From contig CAYPOD010000008.1 of NCBI GenBank assembly GCA_964412375.1, forward strand, positions 1 through 64,000: 64,000 nt of DNA, written 5' to 3'. The notes beneath the pieces are model-generated. The model saw only the letters and a list, made by a program, of their open reading frames with translations, ran no database searches and was not told the DNA's origin. Both the position numbers and the translations under genes were made by a program. This DNA is from CADEDV01 sp964412375. Lineage in GTDB: Bacteria > Bacteroidota > Bacteroidia > Chitinophagales > Chitinophagaceae. The stretch's first letter is position 1; the number at the start of each line of letters is the position of its first letter. Below, piece after piece: positions 35,485 through 44,012 of the stretch.

Positions 35485-38400
35485 ATGAGCCAAAAAAAGT
35501 ACTGGCAAAGCTTCGGAGAGGTGAATGACAGCGAAAACTTTCACAAACAGCAACAGGATGAGTTTAAAGAGGAGTTGCCGTTTGAAGGTTTTGATGATAA
35601 AGGACTCATGGATGCCAAAGCTCCCCGCAGGGATTTTTTGAAATACCTTGGATTCAGCACTGCCGCTGCCACCCTTGCCGCCAGTTGCAAGATGCCGGTG
35701 AAAAAGGCAATTCCCTTTGCCAATAAACCCGAAAACGTAGTGCCCGGCGTAGCGAAATACTATGCCACCACTTATGTTCAGGATGGCGATGCAATACCAG
35801 TGCTGGCAAAAGTGAGAGATGGTCGCCCCATCAAAATAGAAGGCAATGACCTTTTTTTCACCAAAGGCGGCACTACAGCCCGTGCCCAGGCTTCTGTGCT
35901 TGATCTTTACGATACACACCGGCTGCGTTATCCCCTGCAAAAAGCAGGTGATAAACACGAAGAAACTACTTACGAAGCTCTTGATGCAGCCATTGCAGAA
36001 GAACTGAAAGCGGCAGGCTCCGTGGTGTTGCTCACCAGCACCATCACTTCACCTTCTACCAAAGAAATCATTTCAAAATTTCCCAACCTGCGTCATGTGC
36101 AGGTGGATGCTGATTCATACAGCGGTATGTTGCTGGCCAATGATCTTTCATTTGGCAAACGCAGCATTCCTTCTTACAATTTTGCTGCAGCCAAAGTGAT
36201 TGTTAGCCTAGGCGCTGACTTTCTGGGCACCTGGCTCAGCCCTGTTGAATTTGCCAAAGGCTACACTGCCGGACGTAAGATTGATGAGAAGAATCCTTCC
36301 ATGAGCAAACATTACCAGTTTGAAGGATTCCTGAGCAATACCGGAGCGAATGCGGATGAAAGATTTACGCATCGCCCCTCCGAAACAGGCCTGGTGGTGC
36401 AGGCATTGGCTGCTGCAGTGGGTGTAGCAGGTGTGAGTGCACCGGCCATTGCAGATGAAAAATTGAAAAAAGGAATTGACAAAGCAGCTGCAGACCTGAA
36501 AGCCAGTAATGGTGAAGCTTTGGTGGTTTGTGGCAGCAATGACAAAAATATTCAGGTCATCGTTAATGCTATCAACAACGCCATCGGCGCTTATAGCAAA
36601 ACGATAGATTGGGGCACAACGCTTAACTACCGCCAGGGTATTGATAAAGACCTTTCAGATCTTATTGCACAGATGGAAGGCGGGCAAGTGGGAGCATTGC
36701 TGATCTATGGTGCCAATCCTGCGTATAATTATCATGATGCACAAAAATTCAGCAATGCGCTGGGCAAAGTGAAACTCACCGTTTCTTTCAACGAAAGAAT
36801 GGATGAAACCTCAGCTCTTTGCAAATACATCATTCCGACACATCATTACCTGGAAAGCTGGGGTGATGCTGAGCCGAAAGCCGGCTACACCAGTTTTATA
36901 CAGCCCACGATCTATCCTTTATTCAAAACCCGTTCTTACCAGACCTCTTTATTGAAATGGTCAGGTAACGCCACGGATTACGATACATTTTTTAAAACCT
37001 ACTGGAGCGGCAAACTGGGTGGCGAAACAAACTTCAATGAAGCGCTGCAAAAAGGTTTTGTTGAACCGGCTGCTGCTACTGTTTCAGGTGGTTCATATAA
37101 CGGAAGTGCTGTAGCGGATGCAAACACTGCAATCAGCAATGCTCCGAAAGTTAGCGGGGATGAGATCGTGTTGTACCAGAATATAGCTGTTGGCACAGGT
37201 GCCGGTGCTACCAATCCCTGGTTGCAGGAATTGCCGGATACCATCACCAAGGCTACCTGGGACAACTATGCGATGATCAGCATGACCAAAGCAAAAGAAC
37301 TGCTGGATCTGAATTTGATTGATGGCTCGGAGAAAGAAAGTAATAACTACGAATATTATCCGAAGAAACCGGTTATTAAAATTGCCGTAGAAGGCAAGGG
37401 CGAAGTAGAACTGCCTGTGCTGGTGATCCCCGGTATGAACCACAACACCATTGCTGTCGCAGTGGGTTACGGAAGAAACGAGAGCTTAGGAAAAACAGCC
37501 GCAGGTGTGGGTGAGAATGTGTATGGTTTTGCTTCTTTCAATGGCGAAACGGTTAACTGGAACAATACAGTAACGCTTACTGATGCCAAACGCAAACATA
37601 AGATTGCCCAGACACAGATACATAATTCTTACGAAGACCGGGTGGAAGTGGTAAGGGAAACAACGCTGGCTTCCTTTAAGAATAATCCCAATGTAATTAC
37701 TGATTATCGCAAAAAACTTACCGACACTTACGCAAAAAATACCGGTGACTACCGTTCAGAAGGCACCCTGTATCCGCAACATAGCCAGCCCGGCATCAAA
37801 TGGGGCATGAGCATTGATATGAATGCATGCTATGGCTGTAATGCCTGTGTGGTGGCTTGTCATGCCGAGAACAATGTGCCTGTTGTAGGTAAGAGTGAAG
37901 TGCTGCGCTACCACGATATGCATTGGTTGCGCATTGACCGCTATTTTGTGAGTGATGAAAAGAACCCGGATGACCTGAAAGGTGTGGTGTTTCAGCCGAT
38001 GATGTGCCAGCACTGCGACAATGCTCCCTGTGAGAATGTTTGCCCGGTTGCCGCTACCAACCACAGCGCTGAAGGCATCAACCAGATGACCTATAACCGT
38101 TGTATCGGTACAAGATATTGCGCCAATAACTGTCCCTTCAAAGTGCGGAGATTTAACTGGGCTGATTATACCGGCGCTGACAGCTTCCCCAATAACCAGG
38201 ATCAGAAATTAGTGGGCAAACTTGATGATGTGGTGTTCCAGATGAATGACGACCTGACTAGAATGGTGCTGAACCCGGATGTAACCGTTCGTTCAAGAGG
38301 CGTGATCGAAAAATGTTCTTTCTGTATCCAGAAACTGCAGGCAGCTAAACTGGATGCCAAAAAAGAAGATCGTCCGCTGAAAGACGGCGATGCCAAAACA

Positions 38401-38664
38401 GCCTGCCAGATGGCATGTTCAGCCGATGCGATCGTTTTTGGTAATACGCATGATCCTGAAAGCGCCATTTCCAAAGTGAGAGCAGAAAACACACAACGCA
38501 GTTTCTATTCACTGGAGCAACTGCATGTGCTGCCGAATGTAAGCTACCTCGCCAAAGTGAGAAATTCAGATGAAGAAGCCGCCAATTGGGGGAAACATCA
38601 TGCTGCGAAGGATCATGGAGAGCATAAAGCTGAAGAAAAACAAACTGAGACAGCACCGCATTGA
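35485..38664 (+). CDS. actB: Alternative complex III iron-sulphur/molybdopterin-like subunit ActB
   Basis: 1059 residues. Near the N-terminus a twin arginine (PRRDFLK, Arg48-49) and a lipobox-like TLAASC (Cys68) suggest Tat export and lipid anchoring, as known for ActB. The middle is the molybdopterin-oxidoreductase-like domain that has lost its cofactor in this family. The C-terminal third has four cysteine clusters of a ferredoxin-type [Fe-S] domain: CYGCNACVVAC (about 780), CQHCDNAPCENVCP (about 842), CIGTRYCANNCP (about 873) and CSFCIQKLQ with ACQMAC (about 942-975). It mediates electron transfer in ACIII on the periplasmic side. The terminal 30 residues are histidine-rich. Confidence 0.95.
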   Translation: MSQKKYWQSFGEVNDSENFHKQQQDEFKEELPFEGFDDKGLMDAKAPRRDFLKYLGFSTAAATLAASCKMPVKKAIPFANKPENVVPGVAKYYATTYVQDGDAIPVLAKVRDGRPIKIEGNDLFFTKGGTTARAQASVLDLYDTHRLRYPLQKAGDKHEETTYEALDAAIAEELKAAGSVVLLTSTITSPSTKEIISKFPNLRHVQVDADSYSGMLLANDLSFGKRSIPSYNFAAAKVIVSLGADFLGTWLSPVEFAKGYTAGRKIDEKNPSMSKHYQFEGFLSNTGANADERFTHRPSETGLVVQALAAAVGVAGVSAPAIADEKLKKGIDKAAADLKASNGEALVVCGSNDKNIQVIVNAINNAIGAYSKTIDWGTTLNYRQGIDKDLSDLIAQMEGGQVGALLIYGANPAYNYHDAQKFSNALGKVKLTVSFNERMDETSALCKYIIPTHHYLESWGDAEPKAGYTSFIQPTIYPLFKTRSYQTSLLKWSGNATDYDTFFKTYWSGKLGGETNFNEALQKGFVEPAAATVSGGSYNGSAVADANTAISNAPKVSGDEIVLYQNIAVGTGAGATNPWLQELPDTITKATWDNYAMISMTKAKELLDLNLIDGSEKESNNYEYYPKKPVIKIAVEGKGEVELPVLVIPGMNHNTIAVAVGYGRNESLGKTAAGVGENVYGFASFNGETVNWNNTVTLTDAKRKHKIAQTQIHNSYEDRVEVVRETTLASFKNNPNVITDYRKKLTDTYAKNTGDYRSEGTLYPQHSQPGIKWGMSIDMNACYGCNACVVACHAENNVPVVGKSEVLRYHDMHWLRIDRYFVSDEKNPDDLKGVVFQPMMCQHCDNAPCENVCPVAATNHSAEGINQMTYNRCIGTRYCANNCPFKVRRFNWADYTGADSFPNNQDQKLVGKLDDVVFQMNDDLTRMVLNPDVTVRSRGVIEKCSFCIQKLQAAKLDAKKEDRPLKDGDAKTACQMACSADAIVFGNTHDPESAISKVRAENTQRSFYSLEQLHVLPNVSYLAKVRNSDEEAANWGKHHAAKDHGEHKAEEKQTETAPH

Positions 38665-38726
38665 TGAAGGGTGCGCATAAACTGAAAAGGAAAGTTGACT
38701 AACTAAAATAAAAGCTGGAAGCTCGC

Positions 38727-38747
38727 AGCTAAAAGCTAAAAGCTAAA
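38727..38747 (+). repeat. Tandem AGCTAAA repeat before actC
   Basis: Three perfect 7-bp AGCTAAA units end 5 bp upstream of the actC start codon. Further AGCT words (AAGCTGG, AAGCTCGC) precede them from 38713. The same unit occurs before actD. Confidence 0.75.
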
Positions 38748-38752
38748 CTAAT

Positions 38753-40207
38753 ATGGCATTACTCAGATACGAATCACAGGTAAGGGCGCCGCTGGTAGAT
38801 GGCAGCAAGGATTATCACCAGGTGACAGAAGATATTTGCCGCCCGGTGGAAGCCAAGCCTTCTAAACTTTGGTGGATCGGCTTTTTAATCTCTGTTGCAC
38901 TGCTCGCTTTTGGTATCCTGTCCGTGACCATGGAAGTTATTTATGGTACGGGCCAGTGGAACCTGAACAAGACCATTGGCTGGGGTTGGGACATTACCAA
39001 CTTCGTATGGTGGGTAGGTATCGGTCATGCCGGAACCCTGATCTCGGCGATCCTGTTACTCTTCCGCCAGGGATGGAGAACAGGTGTGAACCGTGCGGCT
39101 GAAGCGATGACCATCTTTGCGGTAATGTGTGCCGGTCAGTTCCCGATATGGCACATGGGTCGTGTGTGGAATGCCTTCTTCGTTCTTCCTTATCCAAATA
39201 CAAGGGGTCCGTTGTGGGTGAATTTTAACTCACCACTACTTTGGGACGTATTTGCGATCTCTACTTATTTCACCGTTTCATTATTATTCTGGTATTCCGG
39301 TTTGCTACCTGATTTGGCTACTTTGCGTGACCGTGCCAAACTGAAATGGAGAAAAATGTTTTATGGTGTGGCTGCATTCGGCTGGACCGGTTCCACCAAA
39401 CACTGGCAACGACATGAAGCTTTATCACTAGTGCTGGCAGGTTTGAGTACGCCGCTGGTATTGTCAGTGCACACGATAGTATCCTTCGACTTCGCCACTT
39501 CCATTGTTCCGGGATGGCACACGACCATCTTCCCCCCTTACTTCGTGGCTGGAGCCATCTTCTCCGGTTTTGCGATGGTGCAAACCCTGCTGGTGGTGAC
39601 AAGAAAAGTGCTGGCGTTGGAAGATTATATTACGATTGAGCACATTGATGTGATGAATAAGGTTATAGTACTGACAGGTTCCATCGTTGGTATTGCCTAC
39701 CTCACCGAGTTGTTTATGGCCTGGTATTCACATGTGGACTACGAGTGGTATGCCTTTGCAGAAAACCGCCTGAATCTTAACAGCCCATACGGCTGGAGCT
39801 ACTGGCTGATGATGGGTTGTAACGTATTGTCGCCACAGATATTCTGGTTCCGCAAAATGAGAAGAAACCTGGTGGTTACTTTCTTCATGAGTATCCTGGT
39901 GAACATCGGTATGTGGTTCGAACGTTTTGTGATCATCGTTACTTCTGTTTATCGTGACTACCTGCCTTCGGCCTGGAGTACTTACTATACGCCGACCATT
40001 TGGGAAGTTGGTTTCTATATGGGAACATTCGGGTTGTTCTTCACCTGTTATTTCCTGTTCTCTAAATTCTTCCCGGTAATTGCGATAGCGGAGATCAAGC
40101 ATATCCTGAAGAAAAACGGCGAGAGCTATAAAGAGAAAATGGACGAAGTGGAAAAAGAAAGCATCGGGGAATTTGGAGAGAAGCATGGACATGATCATGG
40201 AGCATAA
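38753..40207 (+). CDS. actC: Alternative complex III NrfD-like membrane subunit ActC
   Basis: 484 residues with about ten transmembrane helices, related to NrfD/PsrC. The start is at an ATG behind the AGCTAAA repeats. A quinol-binding site lies in this family near the periplasmic end of the helix bundle (region GHAGTLISAILLLFRQGWR onward). It anchors ActB and is thought to oxidise quinol and possibly couple to proton movement. The C-terminus carries a charged coiled tail and a short histidine stretch (KHGHDHGA). It is followed by a 111-bp spacer rich in word repeats, then actD. Confidence 0.95.
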   Translation: MALLRYESQVRAPLVDGSKDYHQVTEDICRPVEAKPSKLWWIGFLISVALLAFGILSVTMEVIYGTGQWNLNKTIGWGWDITNFVWWVGIGHAGTLISAILLLFRQGWRTGVNRAAEAMTIFAVMCAGQFPIWHMGRVWNAFFVLPYPNTRGPLWVNFNSPLLWDVFAISTYFTVSLLFWYSGLLPDLATLRDRAKLKWRKMFYGVAAFGWTGSTKHWQRHEALSLVLAGLSTPLVLSVHTIVSFDFATSIVPGWHTTIFPPYFVAGAIFSGFAMVQTLLVVTRKVLALEDYITIEHIDVMNKVIVLTGSIVGIAYLTELFMAWYSHVDYEWYAFAENRLNLNSPYGWSYWLMMGCNVLSPQIFWFRKMRRNLVVTFFMSILVNIGMWFERFVIIVTSVYRDYLPSAWSTYYTPTIWEVGFYMGTFGLFFTCYFLFSKFFPVIAIAEIKHILKKNGESYKEKMDEVEKESIGEFGEKHGHDHGA

Positions 40208-40212
40208 AGCAG

Positions 40213-40241
40213 GCTGCGAGTCGTGAGCGATGAGCCACGAG
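40213..40241. repeat. Word repeat GTCGTGAGC-type in the actC-actD gap
   Basis: A 29-bp sequence beginning GCTGCGAGTCGTGAGCGATG matches the sequence inside cysS (60119-60147, minus strand) at 24 of 29 positions. It also forms an imperfect hairpin with CTCG/CGAG arms. Confidence 0.65.
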
Positions 40242-40301
40242 AGAGCAGTTCATAATAGAACAATTGTTTTCCGGGTTTCTGGCTTATAGCCCGAATCTCA
40301 T

Positions 40302-40315
40302 AGCTAAAAGCTAAA
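40302..40315 (+). repeat. Tandem AGCTAAA repeat before actD
   Basis: Two perfect AGCTAAA units directly before the AAA run and ATG of actD, the same unit as in the actC leader. Confidence 0.7.
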
Positions 40316-40318
40316 AAA

Positions 40319-40912
40319 ATGGCTGTAAAAAAATTCATAGTTGGCAATTTCGATGATGAAGCGGTACTCTTTCCCGCGGTGAAAAAAGTGCGCCGTGCCG
40401 GGTATAAGATCCATGATGTGTTCACGCCATTTCCAATCCATGGTCTGGATAAGGCAATGGGACTTCGTGACACCAGCCTGCACACGGCAGGGTTTATTTA
40501 TGGTATAACAGGAACTGCCACAGCAGTGGGATTTATCACCTGGGCTTTGACAATTGACTGGCAGCTGAACTTTGGGGGTAAACCATTTTTCTCCTTACCT
40601 GCCTGGATTCCCATTACATTTGAATTGACCGTACTGTTTGCGGCGGTGGGCATGGTGCTGACATTTTGCTACCTATGCCAGCTGGCACCGTTTGTAAAAA
40701 AGGACCATTTCAATCCCCGTTCAACCGACGACTTGTTTGTAATGGCGTTGGAGTGTACCGATAAAACCAATGAAGGAGAAGCGATAGATTTCCTGCAAAG
40801 TATCGGAGCCAAAGAAGTGAAAGTAGATTATAAAGAGACCGGCTGGTGGCTGGGTCGTTATGATAAGGACACGATGCGTTTCCAGAAAAAATCTGAGCCG
40901 GTTGCTCAATAA
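40319..40912 (+). CDS. actD: Alternative complex III subunit ActD (DUF3341)
   Basis: 197 residues. A soluble N-terminal region with the family start KKFIVGNFDDEAVLFPAVKK and FPIHGLDKAMGL is followed by two membrane helices (about 61-81 and 97-123) and a soluble C-terminal region. ActD is a structural membrane subunit of ACIII without cofactors. It lies between actC and actE in the canonical order. Confidence 0.93.
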   Translation: MAVKKFIVGNFDDEAVLFPAVKKVRRAGYKIHDVFTPFPIHGLDKAMGLRDTSLHTAGFIYGITGTATAVGFITWALTIDWQLNFGGKPFFSLPAWIPITFELTVLFAAVGMVLTFCYLCQLAPFVKKDHFNPRSTDDLFVMALECTDKTNEGEAIDFLQSIGAKEVKVDYKETGWWLGRYDKDTMRFQKKSEPVAQ

Positions 40913-40931
40913 ATATATTTAATCAACACAG

Positions 40932-41549
40932 ATGATGAAAAAAGTATTGATCATAGCAGGAATAACAGCAGTGGGGGTGGCGATGGTGAGCTGTGGTGGT
41001 CCAAGACGTAAAGAAGGCCGTGCCTATATGCCGGATATGGCGTACAGCAGGGCCTATGAAACCTATGCTTCAACAGAAGCGTTGGAAAAAGCAGGAGTTC
41101 ATTATACTGCAAAACCTGTTGAGGGAACTATAGCGCAGGGCGATGCTTTGCCCTATCCCCACAAGAATGACTCATTGGGATATGTGCAGTCAGCATCTGT
41201 CGTTAACCCGCTGAATGCAGCGGAAGTGGATATGAAAGAAGCAGAAAGACTTTACCTGGTGAATTGTGCCATTTGTCATGGTGCCAAGCTTGATGGCAAC
41301 GGCCCGTTGTGGAATGATGGTAATGGTCCTTATCCGGCAGCCCCGAAAAACCTGCTGGGCGATGACATGAAAGCCATGAAAGAAGGTACGATGTTTCATT
41401 CGCTGACTTATGGCAAAGGACAAATGGGCAGCTATGCTTCGCAGATGAGCACTAAGCAGCGCTGGGAAGTAATAGCCTATATTAAGATGAAACAAGCAGG
41501 TGGTGATGCGGCAAAGCCAGCCGCTGCCGACAGCGTTACCGCCAAATAA
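40932..41549 (+). CDS. actE: Alternative complex III mono-haem cytochrome c subunit ActE
   Basis: 205 residues. A lipoprotein signal ends at MVSC (Cys21). One CXXCH haem site, CAICH, lies in the second half, with a methionine ligand expected in MGSYASQMS. ActE is the lipid-anchored mono-haem cytochrome of ACIII, a likely exit point for electrons. Two adjacent ATGs are possible starts; the first is used here. It follows actD by 19 bp. Confidence 0.93.
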   Translation: MMKKVLIIAGITAVGVAMVSCGGPRRKEGRAYMPDMAYSRAYETYASTEALEKAGVHYTAKPVEGTIAQGDALPYPHKNDSLGYVQSASVVNPLNAAEVDMKEAERLYLVNCAICHGAKLDGNGPLWNDGNGPYPAAPKNLLGDDMKAMKEGTMFHSLTYGKGQMGSYASQMSTKQRWEVIAYIKMKQAGGDAAKPAAADSVTAK

Positions 41550-41585
41550 GAAATACTGTTTTGAAGAAACTATAAAAATATACTG

Positions 41586-42815
41586 ATGACAATCCGGGAG
41601 AATTTTACAGTACCAAAAAGATACAATACGGTAGCTTATGCGCTGATGCTGCTGGGTGTGCTGGCTATCATAGGGCTGTACATCACAAAAGGTTCAAAAG
41701 ATGATGCAGCTTCACAGGCCCGTTTCTGGGCGTCGCTGCTGCAGAACAGTGTATATTTCCTGCTGGTGGTGAATGCAGCGATGTTCTTTATTTGCGCTAC
41801 CACCTTGGCCTGGGGTGGCTGGCAAATGGCTTTTCGCCGGGTGCCGGAAGCGATATCGGCTGTGGTGCCGGTGATCGGTGTGATTTGCGGCGCTATCTTA
41901 CTGGCCATTACTTTCGGGGACAATCATACGATTTATCACTGGACAGATAGTCATCATGTGGCCGAAGATCCAATTCTCAATCATAAGAAAGGATTTTTGA
42001 ATAAAGGATTTTTTGCCGTAGCTACCCTATTAACTATCGGGCTCTGGTCTGTGCTGGGCTGGAAGATGCGGCAATTGTCCCGCAGCCTCGATAACAACCC
42101 GATCGCTTCTGTAGAAGGAAGAAGAAAATATATCTGGAATAATACCGTTTGGGCGGCGATATATATAGTGGTGTTTGCATTAACGGTGATGTCCTCCATT
42201 CCGTGGCTTTGGCTGATGAGCATTGATGCTCACTGGTACAGCACCATGTATAGTTGGTACACATTTGCCAGTTCATTTGTGGCCGGCATGGCGCTGATCG
42301 CCCTGTTTGTCGTTTTTTTGAAAAACAACGGCTACCTGGAGTTTACCAATAACGAGCACCTGCATGACCTGGGCAAGTTCATGTTTGCATTCTCTATTTT
42401 CTGGACCTACCTGTGGTTTTCCCAGTTTATGCTGATCTGGTATGCCAACATACCGGAAGAAACCGTTTATTTTCAGCCCAGGGCACATGGCATTTATAAA
42501 GGCATTTTTTGGCTGATGTTCATCATCAATTTCCTCGCTCCGTTGTTGATATTGATGACAAGAGGTGCTAAAAGGAATTACGGAACGATCACTTTTATGG
42601 CGCTGCTGATCATTTTCGGTCACTGGCTGGATTTTTACCAGATGGTGTTCCCTGGTCCGTCGCCCAATGAAGTGCCGATGATATTGTATGACTTCGGAAT
42701 TGCACTCGGTTTTGTGGGACTGATCATGTTTGTAACCGGTCGTTCTCTCAGCAAATATCCTTTGCTGGCAAAGAACCACCCATTTGTGAAAGAGAGTGTG
42801 ATCCATCATACCTGA
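41586..42815 (+). CDS. actF: Alternative complex III NrfD-like membrane subunit ActF
   Basis: 409 residues with about ten transmembrane helices, a second NrfD-like subunit paralogous to ActC and usually without its quinone site. The family start ENFTVPKRYNTVAYALMLLG and the block WFSQFMLIWYANIPEET support the call. It completes ACIII. A 95-bp spacer with a GGCAG/CTGTC stem at about 42825 precedes coxB. Confidence 0.93.
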   Translation: MTIRENFTVPKRYNTVAYALMLLGVLAIIGLYITKGSKDDAASQARFWASLLQNSVYFLLVVNAAMFFICATTLAWGGWQMAFRRVPEAISAVVPVIGVICGAILLAITFGDNHTIYHWTDSHHVAEDPILNHKKGFLNKGFFAVATLLTIGLWSVLGWKMRQLSRSLDNNPIASVEGRRKYIWNNTVWAAIYIVVFALTVMSSIPWLWLMSIDAHWYSTMYSWYTFASSFVAGMALIALFVVFLKNNGYLEFTNNEHLHDLGKFMFAFSIFWTYLWFSQFMLIWYANIPEETVYFQPRAHGIYKGIFWLMFIINFLAPLLILMTRGAKRNYGTITFMALLIIFGHWLDFYQMVFPGPSPNEVPMILYDFGIALGFVGLIMFVTGRSLSKYPLLAKNHPFVKESVIHHT

Positions 42816-42910
42816 TTGGTGCCTGGCAGTTTTAAGCTGTCAGACACATAACGTAAAATGATTAAGAAATTTCTGGCTATGAATGGCCGGATTTAAAAAG
42901 AAAAAAGAAT

Positions 42911-43975
42911 ATGCAGACCTTTTTCATTGTTGCGATCCTTGGACTGGGCTTTCTCATCACTTTCCAGATTGCGAAGGCCAGTGAGTATGTGGCAGTGTTG
43001 CGGGGAATTGAAAAATCACGAAAACAATCCAACAAGATCAACGGGTTTCTCCTGCTGGTGTTTTTAATCGTGGGCCTGATCGGTGTTTATTATTGCAATG
43101 AAAAACTGAAAGGAAAAATTCTTGGTGACCCGGCTTCAGACCATGGGGTTTTAATCGACAGAATGTTATACATCACGCTGATCATCACCTTCATTGTATT
43201 TGTCATTACGCAGGTTGCTTTGTTCTGGTTTGCTTACAAATACCAGGAATCAGATAACAGAAAAGCATATTATTATCCGCATAACAACAAACTCGAAGTG
43301 ATCTGGACTGTCATCCCGGCCATTGCACTCACCGTGCTGGTGGGGTTTGGTATTTTTTACTGGTTTAAAATCACCGGAGAAGCGCCGAAAGATGCGATGC
43401 AGGTAGAAATTGTAGGCAGCCAGTTTAAATGGGAATACCGCTACCCGGGTACGGATAAGGTATTGGGTAAAAAATATTACAGGGAGATCAGCGATGCCAA
43501 AATGAATCCATTGGGGCAATTGTGGGATGATCCTGCCAATCATGATGATATTTATGTAGCTGGTGAGCCGATGCATCTCGTCGTGAATAAACCGGTAAAA
43601 CTGATCATCGGCGCCAAAGATGTGATACACGATGTGGGCTTGCCGCATTTCCGGATGAAAATGGATGCGGTACCGGGCACTCCCACCACGATGTGGTTTA
43701 CACCCACCAAGACCACAAAGCAAATGAAAGAAGAAACAGGCAATCCCAATTTTGTATTCGAGATTTCCTGTGACCAGATGTGCGGCGCTGGCCACACAGG
43801 TATGCGGGGTGAGATCATCGTGGAAACGCAGGAAGAATTTGATATTTGGCTGGCCGGTAAAACACCGCAATACATTACAGCAAATCCGCCTAAAAGCACC
43901 GGAACTGCTGCAGACAGTGTAAGCACAGGCAGTGTCCAGGCAAAAGATTCCAGGATTGCGCAACTGAATAAATAA
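42911..43975 (+). CDS. coxB: Cytochrome c oxidase subunit II
   Basis: 354 residues. The N-terminus is an extra hydrophobic segment (FFIVAILGLGFLITFQIA) followed by the two usual subunit II helices. The soluble domain carries the CuA site: the distal His in HDVGLPHFRMKMD, and SCDQMCGAGHTGM with both cysteines, His and Met in order. It receives electrons from cytochrome c or the Act complex and passes them to subunit I. A long interhelix region is typical of Bacteroidota CoxB. It lies between actF and ctaD in the shared operon. Confidence 0.95.
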   Translation: MQTFFIVAILGLGFLITFQIAKASEYVAVLRGIEKSRKQSNKINGFLLLVFLIVGLIGVYYCNEKLKGKILGDPASDHGVLIDRMLYITLIITFIVFVITQVALFWFAYKYQESDNRKAYYYPHNNKLEVIWTVIPAIALTVLVGFGIFYWFKITGEAPKDAMQVEIVGSQFKWEYRYPGTDKVLGKKYYREISDAKMNPLGQLWDDPANHDDIYVAGEPMHLVVNKPVKLIIGAKDVIHDVGLPHFRMKMDAVPGTPTTMWFTPTKTTKQMKEETGNPNFVFEISCDQMCGAGHTGMRGEIIVETQEEFDIWLAGKTPQYITANPPKSTGTAADSVSTGSVQAKDSRIAQLNK

Positions 43976-44012
43976 AATTTAACAGCAACGGCTGTTTAAA
44001 AATAAAAAGATT

